From Planctomycetales bacterium (GTDB lineage Bacteria > Planctomycetota > Planctomycetia > Isosphaerales > Isosphaeraceae): DNA of 12,323 bases. A program made the position numbers and the translations under genes. The notes below the pieces were generated by a model. That model searched no databases and was not told the origin of the DNA. It saw nothing but the letters and a program-made list of their open reading frames with translations. Of the stretch, positions 1 through 6,846 are shown piece by piece; the stretch's first letter is position 1, and every line of letters starts with the position of its first letter. The DNA lies in the NCBI GenBank assembly GCA_027435495.1, contig DAHZZC010000089.1:1-12323 (forward strand), written 5' to 3'.

Positions 1-929
1 TCATCGCGATCATCGCCGTGTTGATCGCGCTACTGCTGCCGGCCGTTCAGGCGGCGCGCGAGGCAGCCCGTCGGGCGCAATGCGTCAACAACCTCAAGCA
101 GCTTGGCCTGGCGGTCCAGAACTACCACGACGCCAACGGAGCCATCCCGCCCAGTGGCGACAACGCAATGAACTTCTCGATGAAGCCCCGGCTACTCGCG
201 CAGATGGAGCAATCCGCGGCTTTCAACGCGATGAATTACTCCCGGAAGTATGCAGATCCCTCGAATAACACAATCGAGGTTATGACGATCAATACACTTT
301 TGTGCCCGTCCGACTCCAATATCCCGACCCAGTACCGCAATGTGAACGGCGTGAACATGCTGGTCGGCTACCATAGTTATCCAAACAACATCGGAACTTA
401 TCTGCGAAATACGGGCGGGATGCTGGACGGCCCAGCTTACATCATGGGATCGAACATCGGGATGATCGTCTCGCTCTCGTCGATTACGGATGGGACGTCG
501 AACACAGTGATCTTCAGCGAGAGCCTTCGCGGCCGGAATGACGCTTCCATTGGGCCTTATCAGATCTATCGGACCAGTGACACCGACTCGGGTCCGATGC
601 CGCTACAAATCCTCGCCGCAGACTGCCTGGCCTCGACCACGGTGATCGATGGCACGAACGGTGCATACTGGCTCGACGACAACTGCGGCAAGGGGGGCGG
701 CTACTCGCACGTCATGACACCCAACTCGAAATCGTGCTTCTTCAATATCAAGAGCTACATCAGCAAGACCAACAGCCTGGTTGCGGCCAGCTCGTGCCAC
801 CCCGGCGGAGTGAACACGGCGTTCCTCGACGGCTCGGTCCGATTCATCAAAAACTCGGTGAGTCCGCAGACCTGGTGGGCGATTGCGACAAAAGCTGGCG
901 GCGAGGTTGTCAGCTCCGATAGTCTCTGA
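1..929 (+). CDS. DUF1559 domain protein (type IV pilin-like/pseudopilin), 5' partial
   Basis: The reading frame is open from the left edge (first full codon at base 3) to TGA at 927-929, giving 308 visible residues. The first residues (IAIIAVLIALLLPAVQAARE) are the end of the prepilin-type hydrophobic helix, followed by the typical RRAQC-NNLKQLGLA segment. The missing part should hold the GFTLIELLVV cleavage motif. Further in are the characteristic LLCPSD motif and, near the C-terminus, HPGGVNTAFLDG, the H-x9-DG signature that defines these planctomycete proteins. The family is hugely expanded in Planctomycetota. The proteins are thought to be processed by prepilin peptidase and to sit in a pseudopilus-like or surface structure, but their exact role is not established. 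A GTG at 18 could be taken for a start, but the helix continues upstream of it, so it is internal. It is followed by 216 bases before the pectate lyase start; a link to that gene is unproven. Confidence 0.96.
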   Translation, partial: IAIIAVLIALLLPAVQAAREAARRAQCVNNLKQLGLAVQNYHDANGAIPPSGDNAMNFSMKPRLLAQMEQSAAFNAMNYSRKYADPSNNTIEVMTINTLLCPSDSNIPTQYRNVNGVNMLVGYHSYPNNIGTYLRNTGGMLDGPAYIMGSNIGMIVSLSSITDGTSNTVIFSESLRGRNDASIGPYQIYRTSDTDSGPMPLQILAADCLASTTVIDGTNGAYWLDDNCGKGGGYSHVMTPNSKSCFFNIKSYISKTNSLVAASSCHPGGVNTAFLDGSVRFIKNSVSPQTWWAIATKAGGEVVSSDSL

Positions 930-1098
930 GTTCGGAGAGATGAGGTCGATGGTGCCCTCTGGTATCCGCTGGCCGAGTCGTTCAACGCATTTTGCCGGAA
1001 GGAACTCCAGCTTCGGAGTCGAGCCTGGCAAGAGGTATTCCACGGATCGCCGGCTGAAGTCGGTCCCTATCATGAGTTCAGTTCGCACACAATAACCA

Positions 1099-1130
1099 GG
1101 CTCGTGTTGTTCCCCGATGATCCACGAGCC
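1099..1130 (+). promoter_or_regulatory. Stem-loop in the pectate lyase leader
   Basis: GGCTCGTG (1099-1106) and CACGAGCC (1123-1130) form a perfect 8-bp stem with a 16-nt loop. The stem ends 15 nt before the chosen pectate lyase start and touches the 12-nt shared element. There is no U-tract, so it does not look like an intrinsic terminator. It could be a leader RNA structure that affects translation or stability or, as DNA, a dyad operator. The pairing is seen directly; the function is inferred. Confidence 0.35.
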
Positions 1131-1140
1131 GAGCAGGGCC
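1129..1140 (+). promoter_or_regulatory. Shared pre-start element, copy 1 (before the pectate lyase)
   Basis: CCGAGCAGGGCC lies 5 nt before the ATG at 1146. The same 12 bases lie 5 nt before the ATG at 7079. It is in the Shine-Dalgarno position but matches the anti-SD poorly (only the AGGG core). It supports the start at 1146 over the in-frame GTG at 1104 and the second ATG at 1149. Its role as a translation-initiation or regulatory element is inferred. Confidence 0.4.
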
Positions 1141-1145
1141 CTATC

Positions 1146-2267
1146 ATGATGCAGACGATCCGCTCCTTGCTCGCGGCGCTCGCCCTGATCGGTGCAGGTG
1201 CCGGCGGGGCGTCGGCGGCTGGATTTCCGTGGCCGTCCTACGCCGATCGGCCAGACTCCTGGTATCGTAGCGATGAGGCGTCGCGGCTCGCTGAGAACCT
1301 CTTCTCGCACCAGACCGACCGGGGGGATTGGCCCAAGAATTTTGATACGTCGAGCGAGCCCAATCGAGGCGATCGCTCCAGGCTTCGTGGCACCTTTGAC
1401 AACGGTGCCACCGTGGGCGAAATGCGGTTTCTGGCGCGAGCCTTCGTCGCTACCGGCCGTGAGCGATACCGCGAGGCTTTTATCAAGGCTCTCGACCACG
1501 TCCTCTCGGCTCAGTATCCCTGCGGTGGTTGGCCGCAATCGGACCCTCCTGGCAAGGGATATCCTCGCTACATCACATTCAACGACAACACAACAATCAA
1601 CCTTCTGGAGTTGGTCCGCGATGTGGCAAGATCCGACAGATTTGCATTTGTCGATCAGGGTCGTCGCGACGCAGCGAAACACGCGTTTGCCGGTGGAATC
1701 GGCTGCATCCTCAAGTGCCAGGTTCGGGTCGACGGCGCTCTGACTGCCTGGTGCGCCCAGCACGATCCGATGACTTTCGAGCCGAAGGGCGCCCGGAGCT
1801 TCGAACTGCCCTCAATCAGCGGCGGTGAGAGTGCGGGGATTCTTCTCCTTCTCATGAGCCTCGACGACCCGAGCCCAGAGGTCGTTCGCGCGATACGCGC
1901 CGGCGTACGATGGTATGAGCGGTCCCGACTCACCGGCATCCGGCAGGTTGTCGTCGACGGCGACAAGAAAATCGTCCGTGACCCAGCCGCTCCTCCGCTC
2001 TGGGCACGATTTTACGAGATCGAAACCAACCGGCCGTTCTTCTGCGGCCGGGACGGTGTGAAGAAGTATGACCTGGCCGAGATCGAGGCCGAACGTCGAA
2101 ATGGTTACTCCTGGTACGGCGACTGGGGGCGCCGTGTACTTGATCGCTTCACCCGATGGGAGAGGGATCATCCCGAACTCAGGGAAGATGCTGGGCGGCG
2201 TGACTCACGCGAGCCCACGGGAGCCGTTATCATCGACGGACACAGACTCAACGGTGGTCGGGCTTGA
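1146..2267 (+). CDS. Secreted pectate lyase, polysaccharide lyase family 10 (PelA/Pel-15E type)
   Basis: A 373-residue protein predicted to cleave de-esterified polygalacturonate by calcium-dependent beta-elimination outside the cytoplasm. Residues 1-24 form a Sec-type signal peptide (MMQTIRS, then a long Leu/Ala core, cleavage near GASA-AG). The mature part has the hallmark PL10 segments: LFSHQTDRGDWPKN at 53-65, TFDNGATVGEMRFLARAF at 83-100, QYPCGGWPQ at 123-131, YITFNDNTTINLLELVRDV at 142-160, SFELPSISGGES at 218-229, PLWARFYEIETNRPFFCGRDG at 284-304, and ERRNGYSWYGDWG at 316-328. These are the family's conserved toroid and active-site blocks, including the acidic NDN and the NRP-F-C-RDG loop. 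It covers the full PL10 domain (about 300-330 residues) with a short charged C-terminal tail from about 335. The frame opens at a GTG at 1104, but the signal peptide and the shared leader element favour 1146. It is followed after 102 nt by the uronate-type transporter, consistent with a pectin-use gene set. Confidence 0.94.
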   Translation: MMQTIRSLLAALALIGAGAGGASAAGFPWPSYADRPDSWYRSDEASRLAENLFSHQTDRGDWPKNFDTSSEPNRGDRSRLRGTFDNGATVGEMRFLARAFVATGRERYREAFIKALDHVLSAQYPCGGWPQSDPPGKGYPRYITFNDNTTINLLELVRDVARSDRFAFVDQGRRDAAKHAFAGGIGCILKCQVRVDGALTAWCAQHDPMTFEPKGARSFELPSISGGESAGILLLLMSLDDPSPEVVRAIRAGVRWYERSRLTGIRQVVVDGDKKIVRDPAAPPLWARFYEIETNRPFFCGRDGVKKYDLAEIEAERRNGYSWYGDWGRRVLDRFTRWERDHPELREDAGRRDSREPTGAVIIDGHRLNGGRA

Positions 2268-2369
2268 GGTCATTGCCGAACCGCGGCCGATGAGCTTCCG
2301 TTTGGTGCCACCCGATTGGATTGACTTGTCGGTTCAAGTTCTTCACCAGACACCTTGGCGACTGATTTC

Positions 2370-3698
2370 ATGAAGAGGCTGAGCGCGATTGCCGAGCCTG
2401 GCGAGCGGAATGCAGACGCGGAGGCGAGGGCCGTCGGCTCCTATCGTTGGGTGATCTGTGCTCTGCTATTCCTCGCGACGACGATCAACTATGTTGATCG
2501 AGGTGTCCTTGGTGTACTGGCGCCCGAACTGGAGAGGTCGATCGGTTGGACTGATGCGCAGTACGGCGACATCAACGCTGCGTTTGCGTTTGCCTATGCC
2601 ATCGGCTTTGTCGCGGCAGGGCGGTTCATCGACCGCGTGGGGGCAAAGGTGGGATACGCGGTCTCACTCCTGGCCTGGTCGCTTGCAGCGGCAGGGCATG
2701 CACTGGCGGGATCGGCACTGGGTTTTGGTGTCGCGCGGTTTTTTCTTGGGCTGGGTGAAGCGGGAAATTTCCCAGCCGCACTCAAGACGACCGCCGAATG
2801 GTTCCCTCGCCGCGAGCGGGCGATGGCCACTGGAATCTTCAATGCTGGTTCGAACGTTGGTGCTGTCGTCGCGCCCTTGGTCGTACCGCCGCTCGCCCTC
2901 TGGGCGGGTTGGCAGGCTGCCTTTGCCGTTACTGGATTGCTCGGATTGGTCTGGGTTGCGCTCTGGCTGCCGCTTTACGATCCTCCCGAGAGGTCCGCAA
3001 GGGTCTCCGTGGCCGAGCGTGCCTGGATTCGCCAGGACCCGCCCGATCCGGTCGGCGCGATCGGATGGGGAACGCTCCTTGGGTACCGGCAGACCTGGGC
3101 CGTCGCCGCCGGTAAGTTCCTGACGGACCCAGTCTGGTGGTTCTACCTCTTCTGGTCGGGGAAGTTTCTTGCGGATCGGTTCGGGGCTGACCTCAAGCAG
3201 ATTGGTCTGCCTCTGGTGATCATCTACTTGATGGCCGATGTCGGCTCAGTCGCCGGGGGGTGGCTGTCATCGCACCTGATCGCGCGCGACTGGACAGTCA
3301 ACGCCGCGAGGAAGGTGGCGATGTTCGCCTGTGCCCTATGCGTGATCCCGGTCTCAATGGCGCCGATGGTCTCGAGCCTGTGGGCAGCGGTCGGCCTGAT
3401 TGGGCTGGCAGCGGCGGCGCACCAGGGATTCTCTGCGAATATCTATACGATGGCCTCAGACATGTTTCCAAGGCAGGCGATCGGCTCGGTCATCGGAATA
3501 GCCGGGACCGCTGGCGCCATCGGTGGCATACTGACGCAGGCGGCCTCCGGGCGGATTCGCGAGGTCACGGGCAGTTACTTGATTATGTTCGTCGTCGCAG
3601 GCGTGGTTTATGTTGTCGCGGTGCTGGCGGTCCATCTTCTGGCGCCGAACTTGACCCCTGCAGCGGTCGAATCGGATCGGGGAATGAACGATGGGTGA
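2370..3698 (+). CDS. MFS transporter, anion:cation symporter family, ExuT (hexuronate)-like
   Basis: A 442-residue inner-membrane carrier of the major facilitator superfamily with 12 predicted membrane segments. A hydrophilic N-terminal tail of about 25 residues precedes TM1 (WVICALLFLATTINYVDRG). The order of motifs follows E. coli ExuT: RFIDRVGAKVGYA (MFS loop 2-3 motif), LGLGEAGNFPAALKTTAEWFP, FNAGSNVGAVVAPLVV, KFLTDPVWWFYLFW, DLKQIGLPL, ADVGSVAGGWLSS, AHQGFSANIYTMASDMFP, and IGSVIGIAGTAGAIGG. Family members import galacturonate, glucuronate, glucarate or related acids with protons. Galacturonate is the likely substrate because a pectate lyase lies upstream and a galacturonokinase-like gene overlaps downstream; the sequence alone cannot fix the substrate. 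The start is uncertain: an in-frame TTG lies at 2355 and neither site has a good SD; ATG 2370 was chosen. The last 8 nt overlap the next gene, which suggests translational coupling. Confidence 0.9.
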   Translation: MKRLSAIAEPGERNADAEARAVGSYRWVICALLFLATTINYVDRGVLGVLAPELERSIGWTDAQYGDINAAFAFAYAIGFVAAGRFIDRVGAKVGYAVSLLAWSLAAAGHALAGSALGFGVARFFLGLGEAGNFPAALKTTAEWFPRRERAMATGIFNAGSNVGAVVAPLVVPPLALWAGWQAAFAVTGLLGLVWVALWLPLYDPPERSARVSVAERAWIRQDPPDPVGAIGWGTLLGYRQTWAVAAGKFLTDPVWWFYLFWSGKFLADRFGADLKQIGLPLVIIYLMADVGSVAGGWLSSHLIARDWTVNAARKVAMFACALCVIPVSMAPMVSSLWAAVGLIGLAAAAHQGFSANIYTMASDMFPRQAIGSVIGIAGTAGAIGGILTQAASGRIREVTGSYLIMFVVAGVVYVVAVLAVHLLAPNLTPAAVESDRGMNDG

Positions 3699-4938
3699 TC
3701 TGTCCAGTCTCCTCGATCGCTTGCGCCGCGAGGTCGTTGCTCGCCAGGGCGCGGCTCGTGATGAGGTGCGATTCGTCCGTTCGCCGTACCGCGTCTGTCC
3801 GCTCGGGGCGCACGTGGATCACCAGTTCGGGCCTGCCACAGCGATGGCGATCGACCGCGGAGTCCACCTGGCCTATGCCCCTTCGGGCTCAAGTGAGGTG
3901 GTCGTCAGCAGCATGGAATTCCCGGGCCTGGTCCGTTTCAATCTTGGCGAGGTCTCGGCGTGCCAGGCGGACGACTGGGGCAACTTTCCGCGCGGGGCCG
4001 CGCTGGCACTCCTGCGCCGGCATCGGCTGACTCGCGGACTGGTCGGTGTGACCGCGGGCCGGCTTCATGGCGGCGGCCTTAGCTCGTCGGCGGCCGTCGG
4101 TGTGGCGTTCCTGCTGGCGTTCGAGGAGATCAACGGCCTGCACCTGGACGCTGAGGAAAACATCGAACTCGATCGTCAGATCGAAAACGACTACCTCGGC
4201 CTGCGCAACGGCATCCTCGATCCGGCGGCGATCCTCCTCTCGCGACGGGGCCATCTCACGCGGATCAATTGCCGGACGGCCGATCACGAGCAAATCCCCG
4301 CGGCGCCCGGTTCGCCGCCGTTTCGGATCGTTCTGGCCTTCTCCGGTCTTCGGCGGTCGCTGATTGGGACCGAGTACAACCGCCGCGTCTACGAGTGCAC
4401 CGAGGCGGCCCGCATTCTGCTGGAGGCCGTCGGGCGGCCGTGCCAGGAGCCGGTCCTCGGCGATGTCGGCGAGGACGAGTACGACGCCTACCGACACCGA
4501 CTCCGAGATGCTCCGGCCCGGCGCGCCGCACACTTCTTCTCGGAAGTCGGTCGAGTTCGCGAAGGGGTGGAAGCCTGGAAGACGGGTGATCTGGTTCGCT
4601 TCGGCTCCTTGATGACAGAGTCGGGTGCCAGTTCGATCCGTAGCTACGAGTGTGGCAGTCCGCCGCTGATCGACCTGTATCACGCCCTCGTCACGACCGA
4701 GGGCGTCCACGGCGCCCGCTTCAGCGGGGCGGGCTTCCGCGGCTGCTGTGCGGCGATGGTCGCACCCGAGGCCGTCGATCATGTTATTGACCGCGTCGGC
4801 TCGATCTACCGGTCTCAACATCCCGACCTCGCCGAGCACGCCCCGATTCTGATCTGCGACTCCGCCGACGGCGCTGGATTTGTTGATGATGGGGCGATCG
4901 CACCGGCACTGCTTGCCGCGATGGGAGAGACGAGCTGA
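3691..4938 (+). CDS. GHMP-superfamily sugar kinase, probable galacturonokinase (GalAK-like)
   Basis: A 415-residue cytoplasmic ATP-dependent sugar-1-kinase. Three GHMP motifs are intact: SPYRVCPLGAHVDHQFG at 31-47 (sugar binding), LHGGGLSSSAAVGVAFLLA at 125-143 (ATP phosphate loop), and GARFSGAGFRGCCAAMV at 341-357. The likely catalytic Asp is D177 in LRNGILDPAAILLS, and Y229 in GTEYNRRVYEC matches the sugar-contacting Tyr of galactokinases. In galactokinase the first motif reads GEHxDY and its Glu binds the sugar 6-OH; here that Glu is Ala40, while Asp43 is kept. From memory, the same PLGAH-DHQ reading, the LRNGILD block, the RRV-EC-EAAR block and the SSI-YECG block mark plant galacturonokinase (Arabidopsis At3g10700). 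The predicted reaction is D-galacturonate + ATP to alpha-D-galacturonate-1-phosphate. The ATG has a GGGGA SD 7 nt upstream and overlaps the carrier gene by 8 nt. A galactokinase or another uronate kinase remains possible, but the context (PL10 lyase, ExuT-like carrier) favours galacturonate. Confidence 0.83.
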   Translation: MGDLSSLLDRLRREVVARQGAARDEVRFVRSPYRVCPLGAHVDHQFGPATAMAIDRGVHLAYAPSGSSEVVVSSMEFPGLVRFNLGEVSACQADDWGNFPRGAALALLRRHRLTRGLVGVTAGRLHGGGLSSSAAVGVAFLLAFEEINGLHLDAEENIELDRQIENDYLGLRNGILDPAAILLSRRGHLTRINCRTADHEQIPAAPGSPPFRIVLAFSGLRRSLIGTEYNRRVYECTEAARILLEAVGRPCQEPVLGDVGEDEYDAYRHRLRDAPARRAAHFFSEVGRVREGVEAWKTGDLVRFGSLMTESGASSIRSYECGSPPLIDLYHALVTTEGVHGARFSGAGFRGCCAAMVAPEAVDHVIDRVGSIYRSQHPDLAEHAPILICDSADGAGFVDDGAIAPALLAAMGETS

Positions 4939-6020
4939 TGACGCCACCGCTCGCCGACCTGCCCCGTTCGATCGCGATCGCCGGAGCGTGGGGCTACATC
5001 GGACGGAAGTTCCTCGACGTGGCCCTCGCCCAAGGTCTAAGGGTCTACGTCCACGACCCCGGACCGATCCCGGTCGATCTCGACCCGAGCCGCTTCGTCC
5101 TGGTCACGGCTGAGAAGGATTTCTACGGGCTCCATGCCGAGTTCTTTCATCTGGCCCTCCACCCTGAGCACCGACGACTTGACCTTCTGTTGGAGCGTGA
5201 CGAGCCGCTCGTGATTCTGGTCGAGAAGCCGATGGCCCTCCCTGGGCATCCTGAGGAATGTCGGCAAATCGTCGAGGCCGTCGACCGGTCACGGGCAACG
5301 GTCTTCTACGACTTCCCCGAGCTGTATGACCCCCTAACGGCCAGGGTCGTTGAGTATCTCGCTGGATTTCGTAACCTTCGAATCACCAGGTTTTTCGTGC
5401 AGCGATCAAAAGACCGCGAGGACCCTGCCAACCCGCGAAACTACAAGCGGATGGTGCCGATCCAGTATCAGGAATCGGTACATTGTCTGGCGTTCGTGCT
5501 ACATGTCCTGGCGGCGGTGAAGGGAAGCCTGGCATTGGCAATGGCCGGCGGCATCCGCCTGATGGCACGCTCCGAGCCTTACCTTCCGCCGAATCCCAGA
5601 GACTATCCCGACGTCGTTGACGGTCGATGCGTGTACAAGGCGATGATCGACGATGTGAAGATCGAGGGGCTGACCGACTTCAAGCGAGGGGCCGAGTGGG
5701 CGAAGCGCCGGGTGATCCGAGGGATCGGAGACGGCCGGCCCTTCGAGATCGAGGTCAGTTTTCTGGAGGGCCAGAAGTCGTTCCGTATCGACGGACTCGA
5801 ACAGCCCTGCGACCCATCGGCCAACTCGTACGAGCACGTCCTGACCACTGCAACACGATGGGCTCGCGAGGTCGCCCGCGACGAGCTTACGGCCGATACT
5901 TATCCCAATCCTCGCTTTGCCCGGATGACATATCAGCTTTCCGCCGCGCTCTGGCGGAGCGCTCGCGATCGATCGGAGGTTCTTTTCCGATCGGCCACGG
6001 ATCTTGAGGCCGATGGATGA
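4938..6020 (+). CDS. Gfo/Idh/MocA-family NAD(P)-dependent oxidoreductase
   Basis: A 360-residue cytoplasmic protein. The N-terminal Rossmann fold starts at residue 11 (SIAIAGAWGYIGRKFLDVAL) with a G-x-x-G-x-x-G dinucleotide loop, GAWGYIG, at 16-22; the GxWG form is known in this superfamily. EKPM at 96-99 is the conserved EKP motif whose Lys contacts cofactor and substrate. QESVHCLAFVLH at 178-189 fills the position of the usual catalytic histidine segment (H182 or H189). The C-terminal half is the alpha/beta substrate domain typical of the family, and the length is normal. Members oxidise or reduce sugars, sugar acids, inositols or nucleotide sugars, so the substrate cannot be read from sequence. 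It is translationally coupled to the kinase (TGATG, 1-nt overlap, with GGGAGAG at 4923-4929 as SD), so it probably acts on galacturonate, its 1-phosphate or a derived product. That link is inference. Confidence 0.88.
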   Translation: MTPPLADLPRSIAIAGAWGYIGRKFLDVALAQGLRVYVHDPGPIPVDLDPSRFVLVTAEKDFYGLHAEFFHLALHPEHRRLDLLLERDEPLVILVEKPMALPGHPEECRQIVEAVDRSRATVFYDFPELYDPLTARVVEYLAGFRNLRITRFFVQRSKDREDPANPRNYKRMVPIQYQESVHCLAFVLHVLAAVKGSLALAMAGGIRLMARSEPYLPPNPRDYPDVVDGRCVYKAMIDDVKIEGLTDFKRGAEWAKRRVIRGIGDGRPFEIEVSFLEGQKSFRIDGLEQPCDPSANSYEHVLTTATRWAREVARDELTADTYPNPRFARMTYQLSAALWRSARDRSEVLFRSATDLEADG

Positions 6021-6044
6021 ACCAGCGACCGGACGCCACGGACG

Positions 6045-6064
6045 AAAAAGGCGAAGGACTCGCC
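6045..6064 (-). terminator. Candidate intrinsic terminator of the TauE/SafE gene
   Basis: Read on the minus strand, GGCGA-GTCCT-TCGCC (6064 down to 6050) forms a 5-bp GC-rich hairpin followed at once by TTTTT (6049-6045). It starts 30 nt after the stop codon of the minus-strand carrier gene. There is no U-tract in the plus direction, so it would serve only that gene. The stem is short, so confidence is moderate. Confidence 0.4.
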
Positions 6065-6093
6065 GAAGCCCATGAGGGGCAACGAGTCGATGG

Positions 6094-6846
6094 CTATAAG
6101 GATTGACCGAAGCCCCGAAGCGCCTGGAACAGTAAGAGTCCGCCGATGGCTGCGAGGCCGATGTGGACGTAGGCCAGGAACCGCCCACCGCCCATCCGCC
6201 GACCGATGTTCCGGCCCAGCGCGGTTGCTGCGGCAATGACTGGCAGGTTCCAAAGATAATATCGCGTGACCTCCGGGACCCAGAGTCCAGCCGCCCAGTA
6301 GCCGACCATTCCGACCAGACTGGCAGGCAGGAAGTAGCCCTGCAAGGTCGCCCGGAATCGCGCGGGAGGCCAGCGGCGGAGAGCCGCGTAAACGACCAGT
6401 GGCGGCCCGTTCATCCCGTAGGCGCCGCCCATTACGCCTGCCCCAAATCCAAATAGCCAGGCGAGGCGATCGTCGTGCAGTTCGAAGCGGCTCCGCCCAA
6501 ACAGTCGGTACGTCGCGAATGGGATGATGACGGCGGCGAGAATTGCTTTGACGATGGACTCAGAGGCCATCGTCAGCATCATCAGGCCGACCGGGATGCC
6601 GGGTACCGTCGCGAGGATCAGCCGCCCTGCGCCGCCGGGATGCACGTCTCTCCAGTCGCTGATGAGGACCAGGGCCGCGACCGTCACGGAGACGAGTACC
6701 GCCAACGGTGCCGCGACCTCCACCGGAATGATCAGGGCGAGCAGCGTAACGGCAACGAGCGCTTCTCCGAACCCGAGTGCCGATCGGATCACGGTCGCCA
6801 GCCCAATCACCGCCATCACCCAGAGAGTCGCATGATCTGTGCTCAT
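6094..6846 (-). CDS. TauE/SafE-family inner-membrane anion permease
   Basis: A 250-residue, almost wholly hydrophobic protein with about 8 membrane segments in two related halves, the usual size and plan of this family. The two halves carry the paired Gly-rich signatures: RSALGFGEALVAVTLLAL near residue 21 and FGFGAGVMGGAYGMNGPPL in the middle. Family members move sulfite, sulfoacetate or other small organic and sulfur anions, or give resistance to them; the substrate here is unknown. The start at 6846 has an ideal GGAGG SD at 6851-6855, 4 nt away, and TM1 begins soon after. The frame stays open upstream to 7257, but that stretch is hydrophilic, overlaps the divergent gene and is not credible coding. 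The gene converges on the oxidoreductase gene (73-nt gap) and diverges from the Tat protein gene. No functional link to the pectin genes is evident. Confidence 0.92.
   Translation of the reverse strand: MSTDHATLWVMAVIGLATVIRSALGFGEALVAVTLLALIIPVEVAAPLAVLVSVTVAALVLISDWRDVHPGGAGRLILATVPGIPVGLMMLTMASESIVKAILAAVIIPFATYRLFGRSRFELHDDRLAWLFGFGAGVMGGAYGMNGPPLVVYAALRRWPPARFRATLQGYFLPASLVGMVGYWAAGLWVPEVTRYYLWNLPVIAAATALGRNIGRRMGGGRFLAYVHIGLAAIGGLLLFQALRGFGQSL

Noticed and set aside
923..938. Hairpin TCTCTG-AGTT-CGGAGA at the stop of the DUF1559 gene
   Set aside because: It includes a G-U pair, overlaps the stop codon and has no U-tract, so it is not credible as an intrinsic terminator.
603..1763. Long minus-strand open frame (386 codons) across the end of the DUF1559 gene and the pectate lyase
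   Set aside because: It is antisense to two well-supported genes, has an Arg/Ala-rich composition without domain motifs, and is the expected shadow of high-GC codon use.
3889..4947. Long minus-strand open frame (352 codons) opposite the kinase gene
   Set aside because: It lies fully antisense to a gene with intact GHMP motifs and encodes no recognisable protein; a GC-driven shadow.
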